A stretch of 64,000 nt of DNA from Trujillonella endophytica (GCF_019799905.1 NZ_JABGCI010000003.1:62001-126000), one strand, 5' to 3'; positions 1-9,696 are shown, counted from the first letter of the stretch. The notes: generated by a model from the sequence alone, not told the origin. A program made the numbers and translations.

Positions 1-274
1 GCAGCGCCTCGCGCCGAAGCGCGTAGACGACGGTGCGTCCCACTCGCCGAGCCTCGATCAGACCCGCTCGTACGAGGATCTTGGTGTGGTAGGAGACGGT
101 CGGCTTCGAGACCGGCAGGGTCTCCTCCAGGCGGCTGCACGGCAGCTCCGGGTGCTGGCTGAGCAGTTGCAGCATGTGCCAGCGGACGGGGTCGCCCAGC
201 GCCCTGAGGATCTCCGGAGTGACGACGGACCGAGGTCTCGTCGGCACTCGCGGGGTGGCCGCCTTCGCGGTCAT
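1..274 (-). CDS. ArsR-family HTH regulator (C-terminus cut by window edge)
   Basis: About 91 residues are visible, starting MTAKAATPRVP. The segment ILRALGDPVRWHMLQLL followed by LPVSKPTVSYHTKILVRAG is the winged-helix pattern of ArsR-like repressors: conserved ALGDPVR near the first helix, then a recognition helix with SYHTKIL. The ATG overlaps the TGA of the upstream crotonyl-CoA carboxylase/reductase gene as ATGA, so the two are probably translationally coupled. The ligand is unknown and no metal-binding Cys pair is visible in the part present. Confidence 0.85.
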   Translation of the reverse strand, partial: MTAKAATPRVPTRPRSVVTPEILRALGDPVRWHMLQLLSQHPELPCSRLEETLPVSKPTVSYHTKILVRAGLIEARRVGRTVVYALRREAL

Positions 275-1602
275 CGGTTGCGGAAGCGGTTGATCGCGTC
301 GATGTGCGTCTCGCGCTTCTCGGCGTCCTTGACGCCGAGGCCCTCCTCGGGGGCCAGGGTGAGGACGCCGACCTTGCCCTGGTGGGCGTTGCGGTGGACG
401 TCGAGGGCGGCCTGGCCGACCTGCTCCATCGGGTAGACCTTCGACAGCGTCGGGTGGATCAGGCCCTTGTCGATCAGCCGGTTGGCCTCCCACGCCTCCT
501 TGTAGTTCGCGAAGTGCGAGCTGAGGATCTTCTTCAGGTTCATCCACAGGTAGCGGTTGTCGTAGGAGTGCATGTAGCCGGTCGTGGAGGCACAGGTGAC
601 GATCGTCCCGCCCTTCTTGGCGACGTAGACGCTCGCGCCGAAGGTCTCCCGCCCGGGGTGCTCGAAGACGATGTCGACGTCCTCGCCGCCGGTCAGCTCC
701 CGGATCTTCTTGCCCAGGCGCTGCCACTCCTTGGGGTCCTGGGTGTTCTCGTCCTTCCAGAACTTGTAGCCCTCGGCCGAGCGGTCGATGATCAACTCCG
801 CGCCCATCCTGCGGACGATCTCGGCCTTCTCCGGGTTGCTGACCACGCACACGGGGATCGCGCCGCCGTTGAGCGCCATCTGGGTGGCGTAGGAGCCCAG
901 CCCGCCGGAGGCGCCCCAGATCAGGACGGTGTCGCCCTGCTTCATGTTCGCGCCGTTCCTGCTGACCAACTGGCGGTAGGCGGTGGAGTTCACCAGGCCC
1001 GGGCTGGCGGCCTCCTCCCAGGAGAGGTGGGCCGGCTTGGGCATCAGCTGGTTGCTCTTCACCAGGGCGAGCTCGGCGAGGCCGCCGAAGTTGGTCTCGA
1101 AGCCCCAGATCCGCTGCTCCGGGTCCATCATCGTGTCGTCGTGGCCGGCCGGGTCCTCCAGCTCCACCGACAGGCAGTGCGCGACGACCTCGTCGCCGGC
1201 CTTCCACCTGTTCACGCCCGGACCCACCCGCAGCACGACGCCGGCCAGGTCGGAACCCACGACGTGGTAGGGCAGGTCGTGCCGCTTGGTCAGCTCCGAC
1301 AGCCGGCCGTAGCGCTCGAGGAAGCCGAAGGTGGAGACGGGCTCGAAGATCGAGGTCCACACGGTGTTGTAGTTCACCGAGGACGCCATGACGGCGACGA
1401 TCGCCTCGCCGGGGCCGAGCTCGGGGGTCGGCACCTCCTCGACGTGCAGCGACTTCCGCGGGTCCTTGTCGCGGGTGGCCAGCCCCTCGAACATGTCCTG
1501 CTCGTCCTTGCGGACGAGGACGGCACGGTAGGACTCCGGTACCGGCAGCCCTCCGACGTCGCTCAGCTGGTCGGCGAGGATGGCGTCCCTGATCTGGTCC
1601 AC
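271..1602 (-). CDS. ccr: crotonyl-CoA carboxylase/reductase
   Basis: A 443-residue medium-chain reductase of the CCR family, which converts crotonyl-CoA, CO2 and NADPH to ethylmalonyl-CoA; this feeds the ethylmalonyl-CoA pathway or extender-unit supply. Visible: the N-terminal ELGPGEAIVAVMASSVNYN segment, the long CCR-specific insertion around TMMDPEQRIWGFETNFGG, the Rossmann motif WGASGGLGSYATQMAL, and a late FEHPGRETFG segment with the conserved His. Length matches the family (about 445). It starts at GTG with AGGAGA upstream, in the tail of the preceding small gene, and ends in an ATGA overlap with the ArsR gene. Crotonyl-CoA made by the beta-oxidation genes nearby would be its substrate. 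Confidence 0.93.
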   Translation of the reverse strand: MDQIRDAILADQLSDVGGLPVPESYRAVLVRKDEQDMFEGLATRDKDPRKSLHVEEVPTPELGPGEAIVAVMASSVNYNTVWTSIFEPVSTFGFLERYGRLSELTKRHDLPYHVVGSDLAGVVLRVGPGVNRWKAGDEVVAHCLSVELEDPAGHDDTMMDPEQRIWGFETNFGGLAELALVKSNQLMPKPAHLSWEEAASPGLVNSTAYRQLVSRNGANMKQGDTVLIWGASGGLGSYATQMALNGGAIPVCVVSNPEKAEIVRRMGAELIIDRSAEGYKFWKDENTQDPKEWQRLGKKIRELTGGEDVDIVFEHPGRETFGASVYVAKKGGTIVTCASTTGYMHSYDNRYLWMNLKKILSSHFANYKEAWEANRLIDKGLIHPTLSKVYPMEQVGQAALDVHRNAHQGKVGVLTLAPEEGLGVKDAEKRETHIDAINRFRNR

Positions 1603-1616
1603 GGTGTCTCCTAGAT

Positions 1617-2033
1617 CTAGCGGCTCAGTGGCGGCGCAGCGGCCTGATCCCGCGGCACGTCATCAGGCGTCGCGATGTCGACGGGCCGCACCGCGACCCG
1701 TCCCGCGAGAAGGTCGACGTTCACCAGGCCGTCCCGCTCGGCTGCGGTGACGAGACGAAGGGTGAAACCGCGCCGCCGCAGGGCGCACAACGAGGCCTCC
1801 TCCCGGACCTGCAGCCAGTCGAGGAACTCCTCCTGCGTCCGAGGGCGGGCACGCGTCCAGTTGTCCGCCCGCGGCGGCCGCGTCGACGGGACGCTGCGCG
1901 GAGCTGCTGGGCTCGCCGGCCGCACGACGCAGTACCCGTGGCGGAGGCACGGGACCACGTCGCCGGGACGCGGTCGGAGGTTCCGCGTCTCATACCTGAG
2001 CACGGTTCCGCAGCGCAGCACCGCCGTGAACAT
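1617..2033 (-). CDS. hypothetical protein, 138 aa
   Basis: Not recognised. The start MFTAVLRCGTVLRYETRN and the following RPGDVVPCLRHGYCVV resemble short actinobacterial proteins of unknown function. The middle is Pro/Arg-rich, and the half from EEFLDWLQVREEASLCALRR onward looks like a folded region. No membrane segment or signal peptide. It ends in TAG just upstream of the ccr ribosome site, so it is probably co-transcribed with ccr. The codon pattern looks coding, but existence as a protein is less certain than for its neighbours. Confidence 0.55.
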   Translation of the reverse strand: MFTAVLRCGTVLRYETRNLRPRPGDVVPCLRHGYCVVRPASPAAPRSVPSTRPPRADNWTRARPRTQEEFLDWLQVREEASLCALRRRGFTLRLVTAAERDGLVNVDLLAGRVAVRPVDIATPDDVPRDQAAAPPLSR

Positions 2034-2114
2034 GGACCCAGTCCTCCCGTGGCGCGGACGGCCCGCCCGCTGCCGATGTCGCCGACCTGTGGCGGCCCTC
2101 CTGCGTGGTCGCCC

Positions 2115-3566
2115 TCACCGGTGGAGCACTGGGGCGGCGGGTCTGTGGTCAGGCCTGGGCAGGGCCTTGAGGATGTCCTCGACCCGCTCCCTGGCGTCGC
2201 CGAAGAGCATCCGGGTGTTGTCCCGGAAGAACAGCGGGTTCTGCACGCCGGCGTACCCGGTGTTCATCGACCGCTTGAACACGATGACGTTCTCGGCCTC
2301 CCACACCCGCAGCACGGGCATGCCGGCGATGGGGCTGCCCGGGTCGTCCATGGCGGAGGGGTTCACGGTGTCGTTGGCGCCGATCACGAGGACGACGTCG
2401 GTGGCGGCGAGGTCGTCGTTGACCTCGTCCATCTCCAGGACGATGTCGTAGGGCACCCGGGCCTCGGCCAGCAGCACGTTCATGTGGCCGGGGAGGCGGC
2501 CGGCGACGGGGTGGATGCCGAAGCGGACGGTTACGCCCGCGTCGGTCAGCTGGCGGGTGAGGTCGGCGACCGGCCCCTGGGCGTGCGCCACGGCCATGCC
2601 GTAGCCGGGGGTGATGACGACCGACTGCGCGTCGGTGAGCAGCTCGGCGACCTCCGCGGCGGTGATCTCGGTGTGCTCGCCGTCCTCCCCGCCACCCGTT
2701 GCTGCAGCGCCCTCGTTGCCGAACCCACCGGCGATGACGGAGATGAAGGAGCGGTTCATCGCCTTGCACATGATGTAGCTGAGGTAGGCACCGGAGGAGC
2801 CGACCAGGGCGCCGGTGATGATCAGCAGGTCGTTGTCCAGCAGGAAGCCCGCGGCCGCCGCGGCCCAGCCCGAGTAGCTGTTCAGCATCGACACGACGAC
2901 CGGCATGTCGCCGCCACCGATGGAGGCGACCAGGTGCCAGCCCAGCGCCAGGGCCAGCGCGGTCAGGACCGCCAGCACCGGCAGGTTCGGCGAGACCACG
3001 AAGACGACGGTCAGCACGACGAACGCGGCCAGGGCGCCGAGGTTGAGCCAGTTCTTGCCCGGCAGCACCAACGGGTTGCTCTTGATCCGGGCCGACAGCT
3101 TCAGGAACGCCACGATCGAGCCGGTGAAGGTGACCGCGCCGATGAAGACGCCGATCGCGACCTCGGCGGAGTGGATCTCCACCGCGAGCCCCAGCTCCTC
3201 GGCCTCCCCGGCCGGTGCCCCCTCCACCGACAGGTAGCCGTTCCAGCCGACCAGCACCGCAGCCAGGCCCACGAAGCTGTGCAGCAGCGCGATCAGCTCG
3301 GGCATCCCGGTCATCTCGACCTGCCGGGCCCGCCAGAGACCGATCGCCGCACCCACGGCCATCGCCACGAGGATCGCCACGATCGCCGCGGCCTCGAGGT
3401 CGTCGGCGGCCAGCGCGACGGTGGCGACCAGGGCCAGCGCCATGCCGGCCATGCCGTAGCCGTTGCCGGCCTTGGCGGTCTCGTGCTTGCTCAGCCCGGC
3501 CAGGGAGAGGACGAACAGCAGGCCGGCGACCAGGTAGGCGGCAGCAGCCGCGGACTCGAGGCTCAT
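2115..3566 (-). CDS. pntB: NAD(P) transhydrogenase subunit beta
   Basis: A 483-residue beta subunit of the proton-translocating transhydrogenase, which uses the proton gradient to reduce NADP+ with NADH. The N-terminal half has about eight or nine hydrophobic helices (first: [20 protein letters not shown]), including conserved GNGYGMAG and [16 protein letters not shown]. The C-terminal NADP-binding domain III carries [15 protein letters not shown], the [18 protein letters not shown] region and a late [17 protein letters not shown]. The ATG overlaps the pntA stop (ATGA). It would supply NADPH for ccr and the reductive steps of the island. Confidence 0.97.
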   Translation of the reverse strand: MSLESAAAAAYLVAGLLFVLSLAGLSKHETAKAGNGYGMAGMALALVATVALAADDLEAAAIVAILVAMAVGAAIGLWRARQVEMTGMPELIALLHSFVGLAAVLVGWNGYLSVEGAPAGEAEELGLAVEIHSAEVAIGVFIGAVTFTGSIVAFLKLSARIKSNPLVLPGKNWLNLGALAAFVVLTVVFVVSPNLPVLAVLTALALALGWHLVASIGGGDMPVVVSMLNSYSGWAAAAAGFLLDNDLLIITGALVGSSGAYLSYIMCKAMNRSFISVIAGGFGNEGAAATGGGEDGEHTEITAAEVAELLTDAQSVVITPGYGMAVAHAQGPVADLTRQLTDAGVTVRFGIHPVAGRLPGHMNVLLAEARVPYDIVLEMDEVNDDLAATDVVLVIGANDTVNPSAMDDPGSPIAGMPVLRVWEAENVIVFKRSMNTGYAGVQNPLFFRDNTRMLFGDARERVEDILKALPRPDHRPAAPVLHR

Positions 3567-5158
3567 CGGGTGCTCCCCGTGATCGCAGCGGACGGGGAGG
3601 AGGTGCGGGCGGGCCCGCGGGTGAACATGCCGAGCATCCGGCGGGTGACGGCGAAGCCACCGAACACGTTGATCGACGCCAGCAGCACGGCGATGAACGC
3701 CAGCACGGTCACGACCCCGCTGATGTGGCCCAGTTGCAGCAGCGCGCCGACCACGATGATCCCGGAGATCGCGTTGGTGACGCTCATCAGCGGCGTGTGC
3801 AGGGCGTGGTGCACCTTCCCGATCACGTAATAGCCGATGACCACCGACAGGGCGAACACCGTCAGGTTGCCCACCAGCTGGTTCGGCGCGAACGCCGTCG
3901 CCAGGAACAGCAGCGCCGCGGCCAGCCCGACCAGCGCCGACCGCCGGCCGGCCGTCATCGCCGGCTTCTCCACCTTCACCAGCGGTGGCGGAGGTGCTGC
4001 GACCGCAGGGGCGGCCGACACCTGGACCGGAGGTGGTGGCCAGAGCACCTCGCCGTTCCGGACGACCGTCATCGCCCGGATCACCACGTCGTCCAGGTCG
4101 AGCACCAGGACGCCGTCCTTGCCGGGGGTGAGCAGCTTGACCAGGTTCACGAGGTTGGTGCCGTACAGCTGCGAGGCCTGCGCGGGGAGCCGTCCGGGCA
4201 GGTCGGTGTACCCGATGATCGTGACGCCGTTGGCCGTGGTGACGACCTGGTCGGCGACCGAGCCCTCGACGTTGCCGCCCTGCGCCGCGGCCATGTCGAC
4301 CACCACCGAGCCCGACTTCATCGACGCGACCATCTCGGCGGACAGCAGCCGCGGCGCCGGCCGGCCCGGGATCAGCGCGGTGGTGATCACGATGTCGACG
4401 TCGCGGGCCTGCTCGGCGTACATGACGGCGGCGCGCTTGTTGTAGTCGTCGGAGGTCACCGACGCATACCCCGTGCCGCCACCCGCGGCGGCAGCGTCCG
4501 AGTCGGGATCGGCCGGTACGCCGACGTACTCGCCGCCCAGCGACGCGATCTGGTCGGCCACCTCGGGGCGGACGTCGGTGGCACGGACGATCGCGCCCAG
4601 GCTGCTCGCGGCGCCGATGGCCGCCAGCCCGGCCACCCCGGCGCCGGCGACCAGCACCTTCGCCGGCGGCACCTTGCCCGCCGCGGTCACCTGGCCGGTG
4701 AAGAACCGGCCGAAGGCGTGCGCGGCCTCGATCACGGCCCGGTAGCCGGCGATGTTCGCCATCGACGACAGCACGTCCAGCGACTGCGCGCGGGAGATGC
4801 GGGGGACGGCGTCCATCGCCAGCGCGGTCACCGGCCGGCCGGTCAGCTCCCGGATCATGTTCGGGTCGAACGCCGGGGCCAGCAAGCTCACCAGCACCGC
4901 GCCCTCGCGCAACAGGTCCAGCTCGGCCGCGGTGGGCGCGTTCACCTTCATGATGAACTCGGACGCCCAGACCTCCGCCGCGGCCGCGACGCGCGCGCCC
5001 GCTGCGGCGTAGGCCGCGTCCGTGAAGCTGCTGGGAGTCCCGGCGCCGGACTCGACGACCACCTCGTGTCCCAGCGCGATCAGCTGGGGCACTGTCGTGG
5101 GCGTCGCCGCGATGCGGGTCTCGCGGATCCGCGACTCGGCCGGGATACCGATGATCAT
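3563..5158 (-). CDS. pntA: NAD(P) transhydrogenase subunit alpha (fused alpha1-alpha2)
   Basis: A 531-residue alpha subunit. The alanine-dehydrogenase-like NAD-binding domain fills residues 1 to about 380 (start [20 protein letters not shown]; nucleotide site [17 protein letters not shown]; a [21 protein letters not shown] loop). A Pro-rich linker leads to a membrane domain of about four helices ([61 protein letters not shown]). This is the single-chain E. coli-like form; in many bacteria alpha is split. The start matches the family N-terminus exactly and overlaps the HTH gene stop (ATGA). Confidence 0.97.
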   Translation of the reverse strand: MIIGIPAESRIRETRIAATPTTVPQLIALGHEVVVESGAGTPSSFTDAAYAAAGARVAAAAEVWASEFIMKVNAPTAAELDLLREGAVLVSLLAPAFDPNMIRELTGRPVTALAMDAVPRISRAQSLDVLSSMANIAGYRAVIEAAHAFGRFFTGQVTAAGKVPPAKVLVAGAGVAGLAAIGAASSLGAIVRATDVRPEVADQIASLGGEYVGVPADPDSDAAAAGGGTGYASVTSDDYNKRAAVMYAEQARDVDIVITTALIPGRPAPRLLSAEMVASMKSGSVVVDMAAAQGGNVEGSVADQVVTTANGVTIIGYTDLPGRLPAQASQLYGTNLVNLVKLLTPGKDGVLVLDLDDVVIRAMTVVRNGEVLWPPPPVQVSAAPAVAAPPPPLVKVEKPAMTAGRRSALVGLAAALLFLATAFAPNQLVGNLTVFALSVVIGYYVIGKVHHALHTPLMSVTNAISGIIVVGALLQLGHISGVVTVLAFIAVLLASINVFGGFAVTRRMLGMFTRGPARTSSPSAAITGSTR

Positions 5159-5814
5159 GCCGACCGCCTGCCCGCCGCGCCGTCGCCCTCGCGCGGGTCC
5201 TCCCCCCGCCACCGACCGGCACCGGTCCTGGCGCCGTCCGCCGCGTCTAGCGGGCCTTGGATGTCCGTGGTCTCGGAGACGGTGGCCCGGCCGCAGAGGC
5301 GGGTGAGCGAACCGCCCGGCAGCTGGAAGACGTTCTCCATCCTCCGGCAGGCGGACAGCGACGGCCGGGTGGTGCCGGACTCCCAGCGGCGGACCGTCCA
5401 CCGGGACATGCCGAGCCGGCGCCCGAGACCCGCCGCCGACCAGCCGGCCGACCGGCGGAGGCCAGCCACCACGGCGCCCAGGTCCTCGGCTCGCCACGTC
5501 TGGGGATGGGGCAACCGGGGGGTCGCGAGGCCCGCGGCCGCGACGATCCGCGGCAGGGGCCGCCGCAGCAGCCGGGCCAGCGACCTCGCCGCGGTCAGCG
5601 GGACGGGATGGGTGCCGGCTTCCCAGTAGGCCACCGTCCGGACGCTGACGCCGAGGTACAGCGCCAGCTCCCGCTGCGTCATCCGCGCCGCCCGGCGTAG
5701 GTCGGCCAGGCCCGGGCCGGCGGCGCGGTCACCCGGGTGGTGGAGAGCACCGCGCGGACCCGAGTCGTGGTCGGCGACAGCGCGCGGAAGGCGGACCTCA
5801 GGGGCCACGGTCAC
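5155..5814 (-). CDS. double XRE-type HTH protein
   Basis: About 219 residues with two Cro/C1-type helix-turn-helix units: [20 protein letters not shown] with [17 protein letters not shown], and [20 protein letters not shown] with [18 protein letters not shown] Gly/Arg-rich tail follows. The chosen GTG overlaps the crotonase TGA as GTGA, and its own stop overlaps pntA as ATGA, so it sits coupled inside the operon. An internal ATG ([10 protein letters not shown]) is an alternative start that would cut into the first HTH. It probably regulates transcription; whether of this operon is unknown. Confidence 0.8.
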   Translation of the reverse strand: MTVAPEVRLPRAVADHDSGPRGALHHPGDRAAGPGLADLRRAARMTQRELALYLGVSVRTVAYWEAGTHPVPLTAARSLARLLRRPLPRIVAAAGLATPRLPHPQTWRAEDLGAVVAGLRRSAGWSAAGLGRRLGMSRWTVRRWESGTTRPSLSACRRMENVFQLPGGSLTRLCGRATVSETTDIQGPLDAADGARTGAGRWRGEDPREGDGAAGRRSA

Positions 5815-6560
5815 CGCGAGGCCGACCGGCGCATCGACCACATCTGCGCGGGCCGCTCGAATTGGGTGGCGATCTCCCAGCTGACGGCGGTCGCCGTCTC
5901 CTTGCGGAAGTTCTGCACCGTCACCCGGGCGAGCTCTGGGTCGGCGGCCACCCGGACCGCCAGCTCCCGTGCACGGTCGTCGACGGCAACAGCATCGACC
6001 GACTCCCAGGCCAGCCCCAGCTGGACGGCGCGCGCTCCGTCCAGCTCCTCGCCGAACAGCGCCATGGCCGCCGCGGCCTCCCGACCGATCAGCCGGGAGA
6101 GCAGGACGAAGTGACCTCCGCCCGGGTGCATGCCCCGCTTGAGGAAGCCGCACAGCAGCCGGACGTCGTGGGCGACGATGCGGAGGTCGGCGGCCAGGAG
6201 CAGGTTCATCCCCGCGCCCACGGCCGAACCGCGGACAGCGGCCAGGGTCGGGACCTGGACCTGCCCGAGACGGTAGAAGGAGTCGTAGATCGTCGACATG
6301 TCCGCGTAGACAGCAGCCTCGGCCGGGTCCTGCCCGGCCGCGGTCAAGGTGGCGATGTCGCCTCCGGCGCAGAACGACCGGCCCTCCGCGCGGACGACGA
6401 GGGCGCCGACGTCGGGTCGCGCGTCGACCTCGTCGAAGGCCGCGATCAGGTCCCGGGCCATGCCAGGCGTGAGCGCGTTGCGCCGGTCCGCGGCGTCCAG
6501 GGTGACGACGGCCACCCGCTCCTCGACGTCGAGCCGGACCTCGCCGGAAGAAGATGTCAC
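5811..6560 (-). CDS. enoyl-CoA hydratase/isomerase (crotonase) family
   Basis: A 249-residue crotonase-fold protein. The N-terminal VRLDVEERVAVVTLDAADRR leads to the oxyanion-hole segment RSFCAGGDIATL, and the second oxyanion element is VRGSAVGAGMNLLLAADLRI. The usual hydratase Glu region reads FLKRGMHPGGGHFVLLSRLIG, so the exact reaction (hydratase, isomerase or hydrolase) is open. GTG at 6560 lies 7 nt after AGGAG; a second GTG at 6563 is possible. It overlaps the HTH gene and follows the ACAD pair. Confidence 0.88.
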   Translation of the reverse strand: MTSSSGEVRLDVEERVAVVTLDAADRRNALTPGMARDLIAAFDEVDARPDVGALVVRAEGRSFCAGGDIATLTAAGQDPAEAAVYADMSTIYDSFYRLGQVQVPTLAAVRGSAVGAGMNLLLAADLRIVAHDVRLLCGFLKRGMHPGGGHFVLLSRLIGREAAAAMALFGEELDGARAVQLGLAWESVDAVAVDDRARELAVRVAADPELARVTVQNFRKETATAVSWEIATQFERPAQMWSMRRSASR

Positions 6561-6589
6561 CACGTAGCTCCTAGCTGGGATGGGTCGTC

Positions 6590-7639
6590 TCAGACGACGC
6601 GGGTGAGGCGGATCCAGAGGTCTTCGCCCGAGCCGCCGGCGACCAGTCCGGCACCCAGCAGCCGCGACCAGACGAGCTCGCTGCCGGCCTCGTCGCGCCA
6701 CGACCAGCAGCGCCGGGTGAGGTGGTGCAGCCGGTACTCCTGGGTGAAGCCGATCGCGCCGTGCACCTGGTGGGCGAGCCGCGCGACGACCTCCACGGCC
6801 GCGCCGGCGCGCACCTTGGCGGCCGCCGCGGCGAGGACGACGCCCTCGTCCCGGTCGAGGGCCTGCACGGCGGCGTCGGTCAGAGCGGTCACGGCGGTGA
6901 CCTCGCCGGCCATCTCGGCCAGCTCCATCTGGATGGCCTGGAACTTCGCCAGCGGCCGGCCGAACTGCACCCGCTCGCCGGCGTACTGCACGGTCCAGGC
7001 CAGGACCTGCTCCAGCGCCGCGGCGAGCTGCACCGCCCGGGCCAGGGCGTACCGGGCACGGACGGCGTCGGCCTGCTCGGCGGTCAGCGCGGCGCCGGCC
7101 GCCGGGGTGGCGTCGAAGGTCAGCGTGCCGCGCGGCTCGCCGGCCAGGTTCGCCGCGACCGGAGCGGGCAGGCCCGCGGTGTCCACGAGCGCGAGGACGA
7201 GGTCGTCGCCGCTGCCGGCCAGCACCGCCACCTGTGCGGCGACACCGGTCCACGCGACGCCGGCCGCGGTCCCGGTGAGCCGGTACCCCGCACCGTCCGC
7301 GGTCGCGGTCACCGACGGCGCCACCGCGACGGTCACCGGCACGTCCCACGAGGGCACCGCCAGCCCCGCCGCGGTGAGCGCCGGCCCCGCGACGAGCAGC
7401 TGCTCGGCGACCGGCACCGCGGCCGCGCCGGCGGCCAGGGTGCGCACGACCGCGACGGCGTCGGCGAGCTCACCGCCCGAGCCGCCGGCCTCCTCGGAGA
7501 TGCCGACGCCGGTCAGCCCCGTCTCGACGAGGGCCTGCCACAGCGCCTCGTCCCACGGCCGTTCCGGGGTGAGCACGAACGGCTCGTGCGCCGCCAGCAG
7601 GTCCCGGACGGTCTCGACCACCAGATCCTGATCACTCAC
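6590..7639 (-). CDS. acyl-CoA dehydrogenase family protein (small partner)
   Basis: A 349-residue ACAD-fold protein, shorter than a typical 380-400-residue enzyme, with an Ala-rich middle domain. The C-terminal helical domain is clear (ARAVQLAAALEQVLAWTVQY, GERVQFGRPLAKFQAIQMEL, VHGAIGFTQEYRLHHLTRRC). It overlaps the 387-residue ACAD gene as ATGA. Actinobacteria often make heteromeric ACADs from adjacent long and short subunits (ChsE/FadE28-FadE29 type) for steroid or branched acyl-CoAs; this pair fits that arrangement. The acyl substrate is not predictable. Confidence 0.9.
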   Translation of the reverse strand: MSDQDLVVETVRDLLAAHEPFVLTPERPWDEALWQALVETGLTGVGISEEAGGSGGELADAVAVVRTLAAGAAAVPVAEQLLVAGPALTAAGLAVPSWDVPVTVAVAPSVTATADGAGYRLTGTAAGVAWTGVAAQVAVLAGSGDDLVLALVDTAGLPAPVAANLAGEPRGTLTFDATPAAGAALTAEQADAVRARYALARAVQLAAALEQVLAWTVQYAGERVQFGRPLAKFQAIQMELAEMAGEVTAVTALTDAAVQALDRDEGVVLAAAAAKVRAGAAVEVVARLAHQVHGAIGFTQEYRLHHLTRRCWSWRDEAGSELVWSRLLGAGLVAGGSGEDLWIRLTRVV

Positions 7640-8799
7640 CGGAGTCCCAATCCTCGTGCCACGATCCCGCGCAGGATCTCGTTGGTGCCGCCGCGCAGCG
7701 TGTAGCCCGGCGCGTGCAGCTGGGCCTCGGCCAGCGCCCGGCCCAGCGGGTCCGGGGAGTCGAGCGAGGCGGGGACGTCGGTGACGCGGCGGATCTCGTC
7801 GATCACGTCGGCCTCGAAGGTGGTGCCGACGTCCTTGACCAGGGCGGCGGGGATGTTGGGCAGCTCGCCGCGGTCCAGCGCGGCGGCGATCCGCAGCGAC
7901 AGCTGGCGCAGCGCCAGCAGCCGCGCGGACAGCCGGCCGAGGGCGGCCAGCTGCGCGGGGTCCTGCGTGTCGGCGGCGCGGCGGCCGAACTCGGCGACCA
8001 GCGGATAGGTGGAGAGAAAGCGTTCAGGCCCGCTGCGCTCGAACGCCAGCTCCGCGGTCACCTGGTGCCAGCCGGCGCCCTCCTCTCCCAGCAGCATGTC
8101 GCCGGGGACGATCACGTCGTCGAACACCACCTCGTTGAAGTGGTGCCCGCCGTCCAGGATCCGGATCGGGTTGATCGCGATCCCGGGCAGCGACAGGTCG
8201 ATCAGCAGCTGCGACATGCCCGCGTGCCGGCTGTCCCGGTCCGCCGGTGAGGTGCGGACCAGCACGATCGCGTAGTGCGAGTGGTGGGCGTTCGACGTCC
8301 ACACCTTCGCGCCCGACACCACCCAGTCGCCGTTCGCATCGCGGGTGGCCTTCGTCCGGATCGAGGCCAGGTCCGAGCCCGAGTCCGGCTCGGACATGCC
8401 GATCACGAAGAAGCACTCACCGGCCGCGATCTTCGGCAGGATCTCGGCCCGCTGCGCCTCGGTGCCGTACCGCAGCAGGTTCGGCCCCGACTGCCGGTCG
8501 GCGATCCAGTGCGCCGCCACCGGCGCCCCCGCCGCCAGCAACTCCTCCGTGACGGCGTACCGCTCCATCGCCGTCCGCTCGTGCCCGCCGTACTCCTTCG
8601 GCCACGTCATCCCCAGCCACCCCCGCTCCCCCAGCTTGTGAGAGAACGCCGGGTCCACGCCCGACAACCACGTGTCCACGTGCGGGGAGAAGCTGCCCGC
8701 GGCCAGCTCGGCGGCCAGGAACTCCCGCACCTCCAGCCGGACCGCCTCGGCGGCCTCCGACCGCGGGGCGGGGTCCAGCGTCAGGGACGCACCGCTCAT
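7636..8799 (-). CDS. acyl-CoA dehydrogenase
   Basis: A 387-residue FAD-dependent acyl-CoA dehydrogenase. Visible: LGMTWPKEYGGHERTAMERY in the N-terminal domain, FFVIGMSEPDSGSDLASIRT and DWVVSGAKVWTSNAHHSHY in the FAD-contact beta domain, and the C-terminal LRGGTNEILRGIVARGLGLR. It introduces a 2,3-double bond in an acyl-CoA. It is coupled by 4-nt overlaps to npdG upstream and to the short ACAD downstream, and probably forms an alpha2-beta2 complex with the latter. Confidence 0.94.
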   Translation of the reverse strand: MSGASLTLDPAPRSEAAEAVRLEVREFLAAELAAGSFSPHVDTWLSGVDPAFSHKLGERGWLGMTWPKEYGGHERTAMERYAVTEELLAAGAPVAAHWIADRQSGPNLLRYGTEAQRAEILPKIAAGECFFVIGMSEPDSGSDLASIRTKATRDANGDWVVSGAKVWTSNAHHSHYAIVLVRTSPADRDSRHAGMSQLLIDLSLPGIAINPIRILDGGHHFNEVVFDDVIVPGDMLLGEEGAGWHQVTAELAFERSGPERFLSTYPLVAEFGRRAADTQDPAQLAALGRLSARLLALRQLSLRIAAALDRGELPNIPAALVKDVGTTFEADVIDEIRRVTDVPASLDSPDPLGRALAEAQLHAPGYTLRGGTNEILRGIVARGLGLR

Positions 8800-9518
8800 G
8801 CCACGACCTCGGGAGCGGCGGCCTTCTTCACCGACGCGGGGCGGTTGGGGTCGACGTGGGTCATGAGCACGCCGGCCCGGGTCTTGTAGCGCTTGTTGAC
8901 CGCGATGATCACCGCGGTGAGGGGCTCGAGCACCCGCGCCTGGCGCAGCGCACCGACCTCCACGCCGGGGCGTCCGGTCACGTCGGCGGCCAGCTGCACC
9001 ACCCGGGCGCGGGCGGCGGCGTCGTCCCCGCAGACGAGGACGTCCTCACCGGACAGGTCGTTGTCCAGGTCCGCCACGCTGGGCGCGGAGAGGTGGTGGA
9101 AGGCCGCCGTCACGGTCGAGGCCGGCAGCAGCGCGGCCACCTGCTCGGCGGCGCTGCCCTCGGCCACGGCGAGACCGTGCGGGCCCTGTGCGTCGAATCC
9201 CAGCGGGTTGATGCACGACACGACCAGCCGCCCGGCCAGCGCCGGCGCCAGCTCCGCGATCGAGGCGCCGCTCTCGTCCCACGGCGTCGCCAGCAGCACG
9301 ACCTCGCCGGCCGCGGCGGCGTCGGCGTTGCTCGCCCCCTCGACCCGGGCGTCGGAGCCGGCGGCGGCCAGCGTCTCGCGCAGCTCGGCGGCCGACGCCC
9401 GCGCCCGGGCCGCGTCGCGCGACCCGAGCACCACGGGGTGCCCGCTGCGGGCCAGCCGCAGCGCGAGGGCGCGGCCCAGGGCGCCGGTTCCGCCGAGGAC
9501 GGCGACGGTGTCGCTCAT
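8796..9518 (-). CDS. npdG: NADPH-dependent F420 reductase (F420H2:NADP+ oxidoreductase)
   Basis: A 240-residue Rossmann protein with VAVLGGTGALGRALALRLAR and GSRDAARARASAAELR, then VVSCINPLGF, TAAFHHLSAPSVADLD and the ending RYKTRAGVLMTHVDP. These are Fno/NpdG hallmarks. It exchanges hydride between NADPH and coenzyme F420, giving F420H2 for LLM-type enzymes such as those at 20.5 and 21.8 kb. It is the first gene of a coupled run reaching pntB, linking F420 and NADPH supply to the ACADs. Confidence 0.9.
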   Translation of the reverse strand: MSDTVAVLGGTGALGRALALRLARSGHPVVLGSRDAARARASAAELRETLAAAGSDARVEGASNADAAAAGEVVLLATPWDESGASIAELAPALAGRLVVSCINPLGFDAQGPHGLAVAEGSAAEQVAALLPASTVTAAFHHLSAPSVADLDNDLSGEDVLVCGDDAAARARVVQLAADVTGRPGVEVGALRQARVLEPLTAVIIAVNKRYKTRAGVLMTHVDPNRPASVKKAAAPEVVA

Positions 9519-9640
9519 GGCCGCGCCCTGGTCGCGGTCCGTGCCCGTTCGGTGATCGGCATGCCGGTCCTCGCTCCTCGTCGTCGGGTCAGCTCATGGG
9601 GGTCACCGGCGTCCCGCACTCCCGGTGAAGGCGGCACGGA

Positions 9641-9676
9641 ACCGCCTGCGGCCGGAAGGTGTCGGCCGCAGGCGGT
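9641..9676 (-). terminator. hairpin terminator after the AtuA/ACAD operon
   Basis: A perfect 13-bp inverted repeat (9641-9653 with 9664-9676) around a 10-nt loop lies about 20 nt after the stop of the 9697 gene in the minus direction. There is no U-tract, as is common for actinobacterial terminators. It probably separates the AtuA operon from the npdG run. Confidence 0.7.
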
Positions 9677-9696
9677 CCGGTGGGGGGGCGGGAAGG

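Noticed and set aside
569..576. TGCATGTA in ccr as an operator
   Set aside because: Inside the coding region, about 1 kb from the gene start.
304..1614. Long plus-strand open frame opposite ccr
   Set aside because: A composition shadow of the ccr gene: Arg/Val/Leu-rich, no ribosome site, no family resemblance. The same applies to the long opposite-strand frames elsewhere in the window.
1611..1620. CTAGATCTAG palindrome as an operator
   Set aside because: It overlaps a stop codon and the ccr ribosome site and occurs once; a chance palindrome is the simpler reading.
6127..6134. TGCATGCC in the crotonase gene as an operator
   Set aside because: It is deep in coding sequence (Gly-Met-His), far from any start, and one base off the exact motif; a chance match.
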